DNA of 64,000 nt, taken from assembly GCA_027624335.1 (NCBI GenBank), contig JAQBWV010000003.1, positions 1 through 64,000 on the forward strand, written 5' to 3'. Positions 31,901-42,016 of this stretch are shown here, in pieces (within the stretch, counting starts at the first letter, position 1; each line of letters starts with the position of its first letter). The translations under genes were made by a program, and so were the position numbers. The notes below the pieces were generated by a model. The model saw only the letters and a program-made list of their open reading frames with translations, did no database searches and was not told the origin of the DNA. The stretch is from Planctomycetota bacterium. GTDB taxonomy: Bacteria; Planctomycetota; Planctomycetia; Planctomycetales; Planctomycetaceae.

Positions 31901-33250
31901 TCACACGAACGGCGTCACTCCAGGCAGTGCCGTCGGTCGAAACTCAACTTTGCTGTCCCAGCCATTCGACACATCGGGTACCAGAGACAGCTTCGAATTC
32001 ATGGCCATCTCCCAGGTGACTTCTTTGCCCGTGTAACCAGCCATGCGACCCATGATGGCCATCATTGTACTGTTGACCATTCGGTCGCCATCGTTGATGT
32101 GATTGCCGGATCGGATCGACGCAAAGAATTCGTCATGCTCCTGCTGATACATGTCACGCTTCGGACCGTCGTACTTCCAGGTTTCTTTGCCCGTCAGATC
32201 GTTGATCGTGCTGCCGCGGCGTCCAATCTTGCCGGTCCCCGTTGTGCCGAGAATCGTGCACAGGTTTTCGTTGTGGCAACCAGGAATCTGTCGCTGCGAC
32301 AGGAATCCGCGAGCATCATTGTCCCACACAAAGTTCAGCTCGATGTGATCGAAAATGTTCCCACCGTGAGCTGGAAGCTGGCGGCCACCGACGGCGGTGA
32401 CACTCGCGGGCGGACGATCTCCCATCGCCCAGGCAATCCAGTCGACCGTATGACACGCCTGCTCGACAAGTCCATCTCCCGACAACCAGGTGAAGTTGTA
32501 CCAGTTGCGAACCATCCACTCGATGTCCGACATCCCCTCGGGACGAGTACTGACGGGCGGCATCGGCTTGACCGGAGACGTCAGGTAAGTGCCGTAGACC
32601 GCTCGCACATCGCCAATTTCGCCATCAAGTACGCGTTCAAACAACGCCTTCTTCTGAAATTCGTATCGCCAGCAGAAGCCAGCCAGTACGGCGAGGTTTT
32701 TCTCTTTCGAGATCGCGACCGATTCAAACACCGACTGCACACCGACCGGATCCGTGGCCATCGGCTTTTCGGTAAAGACATGCTTTCCGGCATCGACGGC
32801 GGCTCGAAAATGCATCGGTCGGAATCCGGGCGGAGTTGCCAGCAGCACCACGTCGACCATCTCAACGACCTGCTTGTAACCATTCAAACCGCCAAAGACG
32901 TGATCATCAGCGACCTTGATCTGACCAACAATCGACTTGTCAGCCTTGAGTCGCTCGATACTTCTGACGGCTGTTTCCGGAAACGCGTCGGCAACGGCGA
33001 CGAGTTCCGTCTTTGTGTCGGCATGCAGTGCCTGACTGGCTGCTCCCGTTCCACGTCCACCGGCACCGATCAGACCAACTCGCAGAATATCCGAGCCCGA
33101 TGCGTACACCGATGGCGACAATGCTGTCAGGCTTGTCACTGCCATGCCTCCTGCAAGTGCGGCAGAGCCCGACTTCAGAAACGTGCGCCGGCTTTCGTCG
33201 ATTGTTCGTGCGGTCGTCGATTGAGTCGTGATCGGATCGGTCATTGACAT
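31901..33250 (-). CDS. Gfo/Idh/MocA-family oxidoreductase, Tat-exported
   Basis: RRTFLKSGSAALAGGMAVTSL twin-arginine leader; RVGLIGAGGRG, DAGKHVFTEKPMATD. Confidence 0.94.
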   Translation of the reverse strand: MSMTDPITTQSTTARTIDESRRTFLKSGSAALAGGMAVTSLTALSPSVYASGSDILRVGLIGAGGRGTGAASQALHADTKTELVAVADAFPETAVRSIERLKADKSIVGQIKVADDHVFGGLNGYKQVVEMVDVVLLATPPGFRPMHFRAAVDAGKHVFTEKPMATDPVGVQSVFESVAISKEKNLAVLAGFCWRYEFQKKALFERVLDGEIGDVRAVYGTYLTSPVKPMPPVSTRPEGMSDIEWMVRNWYNFTWLSGDGLVEQACHTVDWIAWAMGDRPPASVTAVGGRQLPAHGGNIFDHIELNFVWDNDARGFLSQRQIPGCHNENLCTILGTTGTGKIGRRGSTINDLTGKETWKYDGPKRDMYQQEHDEFFASIRSGNHINDGDRMVNSTMMAIMGRMAGYTGKEVTWEMAMNSKLSLVPDVSNGWDSKVEFRPTALPGVTPFV

Positions 33251-33438
33251 TCTCCCGGAAGAATTCAGATACGCCTTACGGTGGATAACAATCCAGCGAG
33301 TTCAGTTTCCGCGACGTGACATGCTATCAGAGGCAACGTTGACATCGCGAGCGAATCATCGATTGTCACTGATGCGATTGCGATCGCAACGCTGCGAAAC
33401 GAGACTGATCAAAACTCCCCGAACTCCCACGTCTCAAA

Positions 33439-34578
33439 TTGAAAGTCACGACTATGCACCGCAGTGTTGTCATCACGGCTGTCATCCTGATTTCTGGCCA
33501 GTTTGCGCACGTATCTCCCACCGCATTCGCGGACAATCAACCGCTGAGCAGAATTTCTTTCGGCTCTTGCGCGAAGCAGTCGCAGCCTCAGCCGATCTGG
33601 GAAGCGATCGTCGCCGCAGATCCCGAACTGTTTCTGATGATCGGCGACAACATCTACGCCGACACCGAAGACATGGATCTGCTCTGGAAGCACTACCAGA
33701 TGCTGGGTGCCAAGCCCGGTTTTCAGAAGTTGCGCCAACATTGCCCGATTCTGGCTACCTGGGACGACCACGATTACGGAGCCAACGACGCCGGTGTCGA
33801 GTACCCGAAGAAACGCGAGTCACAACAGTTGTTCCTGGACTTCTTCGAAGTTGCGAAAGATTCGCCGTTGCGAAAGCAGGAGGGAGTCCAGTCGTCGCAC
33901 CTGTTCGGTCCGGAGGGCAGACGCGTGCAGATCATTCTGCTTGACACTCGCTACTTCCGCAGCCCGCTCACTCGTGGCTATGAACCCAGCGAACGCAACG
34001 AGGGTTTCAGAGGAAACTACAAAGGAACGGAAGACCGTTCGACCACGATGCTGGGAGAAGCTCAGTGGAAGTGGCTCGAAAACGAGCTTCGTAAACCTGC
34101 GGAAGTTCGAGTGATCGCGTCCAGTATCCAGGTCATCCCTGACGAGCACGGTTCCGAGAAGTGGGGCAACTTCCCGCACGAGCGGCTCCGTTTGTTTCAC
34201 CTGATTCGTGACACTAAGGCAAACGGCGTCATCATGATCAGTGGCGACCGACACCTGGCAGAGATCATGGAAATCGACTCCCAGCGATCCGGCAACTCCT
34301 ACCCGCTCTACGAAGTGACGTCGAGCAGCCTCAACGCACCAAGCGGCAACTTCACAAAGGCAGGCACCCGATTCGCCAATGAAATCAATTCGTACCGGCT
34401 CGGCCTGACCTACTTCGACATCAACTTCGGCATGATCACCATCGACTGGACCAGGCCAGATCCGCTGATCCGCATGCGCGTGCAGGATGCGGTCGGCGAC
34501 GTGGTTCTGCAGAAAACCGTCCCGCTCTCAAGGCTTCAGCCATCAAAATCGTTCAAGCTCGGCCCTGCCGATCGCTGA
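33439..34578 (+). CDS. Alkaline phosphatase D (PhoD-like) phosphoesterase
   Basis: Signal peptide; SFGSCAKQSQPQPIWEAIVAADPELFLMIGDNIYAD, ATWDDHDYGANDAG, MISGDRHLAEI. Confidence 0.9.
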   Translation: MKVTTMHRSVVITAVILISGQFAHVSPTAFADNQPLSRISFGSCAKQSQPQPIWEAIVAADPELFLMIGDNIYADTEDMDLLWKHYQMLGAKPGFQKLRQHCPILATWDDHDYGANDAGVEYPKKRESQQLFLDFFEVAKDSPLRKQEGVQSSHLFGPEGRRVQIILLDTRYFRSPLTRGYEPSERNEGFRGNYKGTEDRSTTMLGEAQWKWLENELRKPAEVRVIASSIQVIPDEHGSEKWGNFPHERLRLFHLIRDTKANGVIMISGDRHLAEIMEIDSQRSGNSYPLYEVTSSSLNAPSGNFTKAGTRFANEINSYRLGLTYFDINFGMITIDWTRPDPLIRMRVQDAVGDVVLQKTVPLSRLQPSKSFKLGPADR

Positions 34579-34586
34579 GCCTCAAA

Positions 34587-36260
34587 TCACCGTGACAATG
34601 GCTTGTGACGAAGCCGGTGCGGACGATCCGCTGCTGCGCCCAGACGCTGCTTTCGATTCACTTCGTACATCTCGTAGTTGCCTTCGAACCAGTACGCCTG
34701 GCCGTCGCCTTCAAACGCCAGAATGTGAGTCGCGATTCGGTCAAGGAACCAACGATCGTGGCTGACCACAACCGCACACCCACCGAAGTCCTGCAGTCCC
34801 TCTTCCAGCGCACGCAACGTGTCGACATCCAGATCGTTCGTTGGCTCGTCCAGCAGTAAAACGTTGCCGCCCGATCGCAGCAGCTTCGCCATGTGAACAC
34901 GGTTACGCTCGCCACCCGAAAGTTGATCGACAAACTTCTGCTGATCCGTCCCCTTGAAATTAAACCGTCCGCAATAAGCCCGCGCATGAATGTCTGTCGT
35001 ACCGATCTGAATCAGGTCTCGCCCGCCAGAGATTTCCTGGTAAACCGTCTTCCTCGGATCCAGCGAATCACGTGACTGGTCGACGTAAGCAAGCATCACC
35101 CGCTCGCCAATTCGCAGCGAGCCACTAGTCGGTTCTTCCTGTCCCATAATCATGCGGAACAGAGTTGTCTTGCCCGCCCCGTTCGGACCGATGACGCCAA
35201 CAATTCCCCCCTTCGGCAGATCGAAAGTAACGTCTTCGAAAATCAACGTATCGCCGAACGACTTCGTCAGATTTTCGGCTCGAATCACGAGATCGCCCAG
35301 CGACTGACTCGTCGGGATCTGAATCTGAGCGGCGCCGTCTTTCGCGTCGTATTGCTGCCTCTGGAGTTCGTCGTAACGTTGCAGTCGCGCTTTGCTCTTC
35401 GTCGCTCTGGCCTTGGGGCTCATTCGAACCCACTCCAGCTCGCGAGCCAGTTCTTTCTGCCGCCGCGATTCACGGTTTTCCTCAACGGCAAGTCGCTTCT
35501 GCTTCTGCTCCAGCCAGGATGAATAGTTACCTTCGTACGGGATGCCCTTGCCTCGATCGAGTTCCAGAATCCAGCCAGCGACATTGTCGAGAAAGTAGCG
35601 GTCGTGAGTGATCGCGACGACCGTGCCTGGAAACGATCCGAGGTATTGTTCCAGCCATCCGACCGACTCAGCGTCCAGATGGTTAGTCGGTTCATCAAGC
35701 AGAAGGATGTCCGGGTTCCGCAGCAGCAGTTGACACAGTGCGACTCGACGCTTTTCACCACCCGACAGGGTTCCGATGATCGCGTCGCCCGCCGGAACTC
35801 GTACCGCGTCGGCGGCGATTTCAACGGTCCGGTCCAGTTCCCACAGATTCAGCGTGTCGATTCTGTCCTGGACGGTCGATTGCTCTTCGAGAACCTTTTC
35901 CATTTCTTCGGGAGTCAGCTCTTCGCAAAGTCGCATGTTGAGTTCGTTATAGCGGTCAAGAATCGCTCGTGATTCGGCAACGCCTTCCGCAATGCATTCG
36001 TCGACGGTCTTTTCCGGATCCAGCCGCGGCTCCTGAGGAAAGTACCCGATGCGGGTGCCCTTTACGGATCTCAACTCGCCTTCAAAATCTTTGTCCTCGC
36101 CGGCCATGATTCGCAGCAGCGTGCTCTTGCCGGATCCGTTGTTGCCGAGAACTCCAATCTTGGCGCCGGGGAAAAATGCCAGCCAGATGTTGGTGAGAAC
36201 CTCTTTCTCGTCGTAAATTCGAGTGAGGCTCTCGATCGTCATGATGTACTGTTCAGCCAT
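34587..36260 (-). CDS. ettA: ABC-F translational throttle ATPase EttA
   Basis: Two ABC domains ([22 protein letters not shown]), [11 protein letters not shown] / [12 protein letters not shown], EttA-type [16 protein letters not shown] start. Confidence 0.94.
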   Translation of the reverse strand: MAEQYIMTIESLTRIYDEKEVLTNIWLAFFPGAKIGVLGNNGSGKSTLLRIMAGEDKDFEGELRSVKGTRIGYFPQEPRLDPEKTVDECIAEGVAESRAILDRYNELNMRLCEELTPEEMEKVLEEQSTVQDRIDTLNLWELDRTVEIAADAVRVPAGDAIIGTLSGGEKRRVALCQLLLRNPDILLLDEPTNHLDAESVGWLEQYLGSFPGTVVAITHDRYFLDNVAGWILELDRGKGIPYEGNYSSWLEQKQKRLAVEENRESRRQKELARELEWVRMSPKARATKSKARLQRYDELQRQQYDAKDGAAQIQIPTSQSLGDLVIRAENLTKSFGDTLIFEDVTFDLPKGGIVGVIGPNGAGKTTLFRMIMGQEEPTSGSLRIGERVMLAYVDQSRDSLDPRKTVYQEISGGRDLIQIGTTDIHARAYCGRFNFKGTDQQKFVDQLSGGERNRVHMAKLLRSGGNVLLLDEPTNDLDVDTLRALEEGLQDFGGCAVVVSHDRWFLDRIATHILAFEGDGQAYWFEGNYEMYEVNRKQRLGAAADRPHRLRHKPLSR

Positions 36261-36283
36261 GGCTCTGGTTTTCCGATGCGATT

Positions 36284-36793
36284 TTAATCTGCTGTGCGTT
36301 TGAAGAATTCTCGAAGGTACGCGCTCGCCTGAGCGAAGATGCCCGACTGCTGTGACTCGCGAGGCCCGGCGACGTTGAGGGTGCGGATTCTATTTTCGGC
36401 GATCCATTCCTCAACCGGCTGGACGCCTAATTCGGTAACAAGATCAATAACAATCGAAGGTTTTCCGTGTTGAAGAGCAATTGACTCCGTCAACGCCGTC
36501 CCGCCAGTCAGTTTACCGCGACTGAGGATCAGCGTTCCGTCTGACTCCGCAACATTCATACGCGTCCGGACGGCGTAGTTTCGGGACGCGCACTCATCCA
36601 GCGGAAACCGATCTGGAATCCGCCCGTCCTCTGCTCTCCGACCACGAGGACACCAGCCTCCACACGGAATCCCGAGTTCCAGAGCAACCTCAAGCGCCGC
36701 CCGATCAACTCCGGTTTGCCCACCTGAAACGAGACGTTCAATCACGACGCAAACTTCCACGTGACAGACTTCGATCAAAACTGGCTTGTACAA
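36284..36793 (-). CDS. Putative molybdenum carrier / YpsA-like (SLOG superfamily) protein
   Basis: [50 protein letters not shown] ... [19 protein letters not shown]. Confidence 0.85.
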   Translation of the reverse strand: MYKPVLIEVCHVEVCVVIERLVSGGQTGVDRAALEVALELGIPCGGWCPRGRRAEDGRIPDRFPLDECASRNYAVRTRMNVAESDGTLILSRGKLTGGTALTESIALQHGKPSIVIDLVTELGVQPVEEWIAENRIRTLNVAGPRESQQSGIFAQASAYLREFFKRTAD

Positions 36794-37087
36794 GTCAGCA
36801 GGACGGGGTTTCTAGCGACCTGGCCCCCGTCCCCGCAAACGGACCTGTGGAAACGGTCGAAAAGCCTCACCCGAGTGCGGGATTCCGGTCGTGAATTCTC
36901 CCTCTCCAGCAAATCACAGCCGCGCTGAAGTCGGCGTCGCAAGCTCCCAATCGGATTCAGACCGCATTAGATGACAGCCATTCGCGAATCGCTGGGACCA
37001 GCGAAGCGTCATCAACACAAACATGACATAGGCTCATTTGTCGGGATTATCCCGCGAATCAGCGTTACCTGCTGCGAGGTCTCGGCC

Positions 37088-37255
37088 ATGTTTGACTCCG
37101 CCACGAGAACTGCCACCAGATACTGCACTTACTACAGCGAAGGACTCGTGAGCTGGTGGGATCACATTGGCCCGACCGAGTACACGTGCATTCTCGTGGG
37201 AGTTGTGGTTGTTGGTTTCATGCTGCTTCGCAATAGCGGGGCGGAGACCCTGTAG
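37088..37255 (+). CDS. Possible 55-aa single-TM protein
   Basis: MFDSATRTATRYCTYYSEGLVSWWDHIGPTEYTCILVGVVVVGFMLLRNSGAETL inside ORF 36971..37255; GAGG upstream of ATG. Confidence 0.45.
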   Translation: MFDSATRTATRYCTYYSEGLVSWWDHIGPTEYTCILVGVVVVGFMLLRNSGAETL

Positions 37256-37488
37256 CGACTGTTTTACTCGTTACGCCGCCGGGGCGACCTGAAAACAACA
37301 CCAACCGCTGAAAACCAAACAAGCCACAGATGTACCAGGTACGGTCTGAATCGCGTCCTTTGTGACTGCTTGTAGCATCCAGGAATCGCCTCTACTAGAA
37401 TCCCCGCTCAACGTGAATCAGGGATCTTGTGTGTCTTCGACTCTGCTCGACCTGATGAGCACACTCGAAGAACAATCAGGGGTGAAAT

Positions 37489-37974
37489 ATGGATTTCGAG
37501 CACCGGCTTGAGCAGGCGATCGAGCGCGGACACCGCTCCCGCGACGCCCTTGCACGAGCCGAGCAACAAAAGACACTCTCAGAAGAAGAGCTTCGAAATC
37601 GGCATTCGTCGGCTCGACTGAATCTGTCTGACCATGCGGAAACGCTGCTGAGGAAGCTGGCCGATCATTTTCCCGGCTTTCGCTTTGAGACCGTCGTCGA
37701 CGAAGACGGCTGGGGAGCCCGCATCAGCCGGGACGACGTTAACCTCGGTCCCGGTTCGCGAGCGAACCAGTACAGCCGATTTCAGATTCTCGTGCGGCCA
37801 TATTCACAGGCGGCGAAGATCGTCGAAGTGGTGGCCAAGGGAGCGATCCGAAACAAAGAGATGCTCAACCGCACCCACTATCAGTTTCTCGCCGAATTCG
37901 ACGAAGAACGATTCAAAGAAGTCATCGACTTGTGGGTTCTTGAATTCGCCGAACAGTTTACGTCGACCACGTAG
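37489..37974 (+). CDS. Conserved-looking hypothetical protein (161 aa)
   Basis: Single clean ORF with AGGGGTG SD upstream; no family recognised. Confidence 0.7.
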   Translation: MDFEHRLEQAIERGHRSRDALARAEQQKTLSEEELRNRHSSARLNLSDHAETLLRKLADHFPGFRFETVVDEDGWGARISRDDVNLGPGSRANQYSRFQILVRPYSQAAKIVEVVAKGAIRNKEMLNRTHYQFLAEFDEERFKEVIDLWVLEFAEQFTSTT

Positions 37975-38017
37975 CAAGACAAAGTGCACCTGCTGGCGAA
38001 TTCAACAGGAGAACAAA

Positions 38018-38224
38018 ATGTCGACTCAATACCGAGCTAGCTTCATTCCCGCATGTGCTTCATTCGGCCCCGTCTTCATCGTGCAGGGCTACGTCTTCCG
38101 GCATAATCAGTTCCTTTCCGCCGTGATCGGTTATGCGGGGGCTCTAGCAACCTCGTTTGCGCTGTTCACTCTTTACAAAATGCTGTCTAACTTACAAGCA
38201 CGACATCGAGACAACCACACCTGA
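38018..38224 (+). CDS. Small two-TM hypothetical protein (68 aa)
   Basis: ATG at 38018 preceded by AGGAG; MSTQYRASFIPACASFGPVFIVQGYVFRHNQFLSAVIGYAGALATSFALFTLYKMLSNLQARHRDNHT, 3' part of ORF 37685..38224. Confidence 0.55.
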   Translation: MSTQYRASFIPACASFGPVFIVQGYVFRHNQFLSAVIGYAGALATSFALFTLYKMLSNLQARHRDNHT

Positions 38225-38287
38225 GATCGGGCAGTTGCAGGAGCCCGCTGCGTAAAGTTTTCAGCAAGTCTGGCCTTTCTTCCTATC

Positions 38288-38953
38288 GTGCGAAAGCCCT
38301 CATCTATGAGCCGTGAGTCTGATCTTCAGCGCGTTCTCGACACTGGCATCGTTTCGATCATCCGAGCCGATTCCGGAGAACAACTGGTCGACGTTGCCAT
38401 CGCCCTTTACGAAGGCGGAATCGATGTCATCGAGGTGACATTCACTGTCCCTGGCGTGCTCGACATCATTTCGGCTGTTCGCAGGAAACTGGGCGACAAG
38501 ATCCTGCTGGGTGCCGGCACTGTCCTGGATACCGAAACCGCTCGATCGGCGATTCTCGCTGGAGCCGAATTCATCGTCACACCGACCGTCAATGTTGACG
38601 TGATCAAACTCTGCAACCGCTACAGCAAAGTCATCATGCCCGGCGGTTTCACTCCGACCGAGGTCTTGACCGCCTGGGAGGCCGGCGCGGACATTGTGAA
38701 AGTCTTTCCCGCAGACACTGGTGGGCCGTCCCACCTGAAAGCGATTCACGGCCCGCTGCCGCAGGTCAGGCTTCTCCCTACTGGCGGAGTGGATCTCGAA
38801 ACGCTGCCTGGCTTTATTAAGGCCGGTGCCTGTGCTGTTGGGTTGGGATCCGCTCTCGTCGAAAAACAGGCGGTCGTGTCCGGCGACATGAATCGAATCC
38901 GCTCTCTCGCCGAGCAGTACGTCGCGTGCCTGAAAAAAGCCCGCGGCCAGTAG
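38288..38953 (+). CDS. eda: KDPG/KHG aldolase (2-dehydro-3-deoxy-phosphogluconate aldolase family)
   Basis: GIVSIIRADSGEQLVDVAIALYEGGIDVIEVTFTVPG, LLGAGTVLDTETARSAILAGAEFIVTPTVN, VIMPGGFTPTE, VKVFPAD. Confidence 0.92.
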   Translation: MRKPSSMSRESDLQRVLDTGIVSIIRADSGEQLVDVAIALYEGGIDVIEVTFTVPGVLDIISAVRRKLGDKILLGAGTVLDTETARSAILAGAEFIVTPTVNVDVIKLCNRYSKVIMPGGFTPTEVLTAWEAGADIVKVFPADTGGPSHLKAIHGPLPQVRLLPTGGVDLETLPGFIKAGACAVGLGSALVEKQAVVSGDMNRIRSLAEQYVACLKKARGQ

Positions 38954-38985
38954 CCTGTTCGATCCGGTCAGCCCGCAAGATCCGG

Positions 38986-40686
38986 TCAGTTTGAGACCTG
39001 CCGACTCACCGTTTCTACAGCCAGCTCAACACAACGTGCCATATCCAGCGCCAGACCGTCTCGGCATTTCCGTTCGTAACGCGAAGCAAAATCGGGAGAT
39101 ACGCGCAGCGTCCAGTTTGTGTCGTTGACGACGCCAGGACTGTTGTAAAAACCGGTCATTCCCAGCAGGTCGGTAAAGAACACGGAAACATGCTGCGCTT
39201 TGCTGGTAAGAATCGCGGCGAACAGGGCATGCACCAGCTCTCCCGGATCCGATGCCACACGTCGCACGAACGCCGCGCGACGTGCCTCCGGCACGGCCAA
39301 CTGTTCGGCAAGGTACTCTCCCCAGTCGACTCCTCGCCGACCGTCGCACCACCCGCGAGCCAGCAGCCAGATCGGTGGCGTGTCATGGTTTCCCATCATG
39401 ATCCAGTCGTCAGGTCGAGCCTGCTCGATCCGGTAAACGTCGTCCGGTCTGTCGAGCTGCGTCTTCTGCACAACACGAAATCGCCCCAGACGATGCAACT
39501 CCATCACACGACGAAGCGGGTACGGCAACGTGCTTAATACCTCGCAGGCGACATCCGACGTCAGGTCACCTCCGGCCTCGCGCACGCAATCCAGGACCAC
39601 ATCCATCAGCACCGAATATCGTCGGACCTGATCGTCGGTCAGGTCCTTCACCCACCCTTCACCAAAGGGATCGATCGAACCGTCGATCTGATCAGCGCGA
39701 GCAATCGCAAAGTCGGCGAGTCCCGGATGCCCGGCAATATTCGGCGACTCATGCAACCGCGATCCTGACCGCACGGCGACATGTGGTGGAGTGACGTCGC
39801 GGCTGTAAACCCAGGGGCAAACCATTCCATGCGGATGGTCAATCCGAATCCCATCAAACCCCGACAACATGCGCTGAACGCGGCTTCTGAGAAATGCCTG
39901 CGCATGTCCCAGTTCGATCTGCTCGGGATGAAATACGGCATAACCCCAGGGCTGGCCTTCCGGGTTCGTCCGACTGGGAGGTGCTCCCATCAGATAATCA
40001 GGATGAAACAACGAGGCGAACTCATTGGCATCATCGCGTGACATCCCGATCTGCAGGTCTCCATAAAGGCTCAAATCGGGAAACGCATTTCGCAGCACTC
40101 GCCGCTGCCGATCGAGCACGAACTGCGAGAACGCTGTTCGTGCATCGACACTCCCGTCATCGTTCTTTGCGAGCCAGGACTCGTTCGCTGCACAGAACGC
40201 CGCAAAGTCGGAATCGACATCCTTCGTCGTCTCTCCGCGAACCCGAAAGCACGCGAATGCTTCGTCCAACGCCGAAGACAACTCGTCCCAGGCGTACTGA
40301 TGGTGAGTTCGGTGAGTTCCAGGAGGGCGTCCCTGCACAATTCGCTCAAGCGTGTCCTTACTAAGAATGCCTCGCCAGTACGGATCATCCACCAGGGGCT
40401 TCAGCGCAATCGATCGAAAGTCGTGAGGAAAAAGCTGACCATCGTAAGGACAAGGAGTTGCTCTCGCCGTCTGTCCTTGAGGCCCGAACTGAATTCCGTT
40501 GAAGCCAAGCTTCTGCAGAAAATTCAGAAACTCGACAGCACCGTTCGAGTATGGCGATCCGCGCCCCGTATCCTCATCGTCCTGAGCCGGGAATGCCGGA
40601 TCATGAATCTGTAACACCAGCCGCTTGATATTGAGTCGCTCACGGGCCTGATTCAGCGACGACATTGTGATCTCCGTTTCACTCAA
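38986..40686 (-). CDS. 4-alpha-glucanotransferase (GH77)-like protein
   Basis: Arrangement NFLQKLGFNGIQFGPQGQT, DGIRIDHPHGMV, MMGNHDTPPIWLLA resembles GH77 (GFRIDHxxGL, NHD) but is divergent. Confidence 0.7.
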   Translation of the reverse strand: MSETEITMSSLNQARERLNIKRLVLQIHDPAFPAQDDEDTGRGSPYSNGAVEFLNFLQKLGFNGIQFGPQGQTARATPCPYDGQLFPHDFRSIALKPLVDDPYWRGILSKDTLERIVQGRPPGTHRTHHQYAWDELSSALDEAFACFRVRGETTKDVDSDFAAFCAANESWLAKNDDGSVDARTAFSQFVLDRQRRVLRNAFPDLSLYGDLQIGMSRDDANEFASLFHPDYLMGAPPSRTNPEGQPWGYAVFHPEQIELGHAQAFLRSRVQRMLSGFDGIRIDHPHGMVCPWVYSRDVTPPHVAVRSGSRLHESPNIAGHPGLADFAIARADQIDGSIDPFGEGWVKDLTDDQVRRYSVLMDVVLDCVREAGGDLTSDVACEVLSTLPYPLRRVMELHRLGRFRVVQKTQLDRPDDVYRIEQARPDDWIMMGNHDTPPIWLLARGWCDGRRGVDWGEYLAEQLAVPEARRAAFVRRVASDPGELVHALFAAILTSKAQHVSVFFTDLLGMTGFYNSPGVVNDTNWTLRVSPDFASRYERKCRDGLALDMARCVELAVETVSRQVSN

Positions 40687-40810
40687 AACACGGTCGCGAA
40701 TAACTTCATCGCCAGCTTACACAGTACAGGACAATCCACAGAGGAATGATTCCTGTGTGTTGGGTGTGACCAGCGGCAGAGCTTCGAAACATAAACGCCC
40801 CACTATAGAT

Positions 40811-40840
40811 AAAGGCCCGAAGCGTATGCTTCGGGCCTTT
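40811..40840. terminator. Strong bidirectional hairpin terminator
   Basis: AAAGGCCCGAAGC-GTAT-GCTTCGGGCCTTT: perfect 13-bp stem, 4-nt loop, directly downstream of the ExbD stop (40879) on the minus strand. Confidence 0.88.
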
Positions 40841-40878
40841 AGAAGATTACTGGGAGCGAATTTCGCCGCCTCAAACAC

Positions 40879-41379
40879 TTATCCGGGAATCGTCGGCGGT
40901 TTGAATTTGATTTTTTCGATGTACTTCACAACTTTTCCGCTGCGTTTGTCGACTCGACCTGTGCAGGCACCTACAGCGTTGATGACATTGCTGAAGTGCA
41001 GCTGGTAGTCAGCGTCAATTTCGACCGCCATGTCCTTCGTTATTGGATCGCCAGGCCGACCGATCACTTTCAGAATCTCAATGTTCAACTGTTCAAAGGC
41101 CGCCGGACCATTTCCCAGATTTCGCGTACCAAATTCCAGACGGGCGAGTGTCCCATCCGAATTCGCGCGCAACTTAACCTTAATGTCCGGGAACGGCGGG
41201 TCATCCGACGGATTTGTTGGAGTTCCCTGCGCCGGCATATTGATGTTGAAGTCGCCTTCCGGCTCAACAATCTTCAGTGTCAGCATGAAGAAGATCAGTA
41301 GCTGAAAAACGATGTCGATCATGGCCGACATGTTCGTTTCCAGCTTTTCTCCTTTTGACTGTTTTCGTCTTCTCGCCAT
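40879..41379 (-). CDS. ExbD/TolR-family biopolymer transport protein
   Basis: Single N-terminal TM with NMSAMIDIVFQLLIFFMLTL, conserved Asp; periplasmic C-terminal domain. Confidence 0.92.
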   Translation of the reverse strand: MARRRKQSKGEKLETNMSAMIDIVFQLLIFFMLTLKIVEPEGDFNINMPAQGTPTNPSDDPPFPDIKVKLRANSDGTLARLEFGTRNLGNGPAAFEQLNIEILKVIGRPGDPITKDMAVEIDADYQLHFSNVINAVGACTGRVDKRSGKVVKYIEKIKFKPPTIPG

Positions 41380-41449
41380 GACTCCAGCCTCCTAAGGCTG
41401 ACACATTTTCTATCAGGGGCTGACTTGCTCGTTTTCAGGTAAGCAGACT

Positions 41450-41938
41450 CTACTCTTCTGGTCCAGACATCGCCGACATGGCGAACTTTTCGAAACCTGC
41501 ATCCTGGCAGAGTTTGATCAGTTCCTGCACGATGCCAGTTTGAACTTCCGAGTCAGCACGCACCTTGACGACGACGTCTTTGATATCAATCTGTTTGTTG
41601 GCAAACAGCTTCGCTTCCTTCTTCAACTGCGAACCTGAAGACAAAGGAAGCACCGGCTCCCCGTCGACAAAATTGAAGAGCCACGGCTGAGCGTCTGTTT
41701 TCTCGCCCTTCATGTCGCGGTAAAAGCCCACATTCAATACGACCTGGTGCTCTACCTTGACTTCCGCCGGTTTGGCCAGCGCGTCCCGAGGAAGTTTGAC
41801 TCGCTCATCCGCCTGAGTCTGCTCGAAGTTGGTGATCACCATAAAGAAGGCGATCAACTGAAACACAATATCGATCATGGGTGTCATGTCGATTTCGGCT
41901 GCAGGAGCGCCACTTGATGATCGATCACGCTTCGCCAT
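41450..41938 (-). CDS. ExbD/TolR-family biopolymer transport protein
   Basis: EIDMTPMIDIVFQLIAFFMVITNFEQTQ; conserved Asp in TM. Confidence 0.94.
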   Translation of the reverse strand: MAKRDRSSSGAPAAEIDMTPMIDIVFQLIAFFMVITNFEQTQADERVKLPRDALAKPAEVKVEHQVVLNVGFYRDMKGEKTDAQPWLFNFVDGEPVLPLSSGSQLKKEAKLFANKQIDIKDVVVKVRADSEVQTGIVQELIKLCQDAGFEKFAMSAMSGPEE

Positions 41939-42016
41939 TACAAGACCTGTCAGAACAAAAGGAAATCACCTGGAGTCATGCTCGACTCCCGGAAAGTTCT
42001 GCAAATGAGCTAAGAA

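Noticed and set aside
32099-33247. 382-aa plus-strand ORF opposite the Gfo/Idh/MocA gene
   Set aside because: Shadow ORF; the minus strand has a Tat leader and Rossmann motif.
36284-36793. Anti-phage defence island around the SLOG-like protein
   Set aside because: No nuclease, TIR, cyclase or other effector gene adjacent; neighbours are ettA and small hypotheticals.
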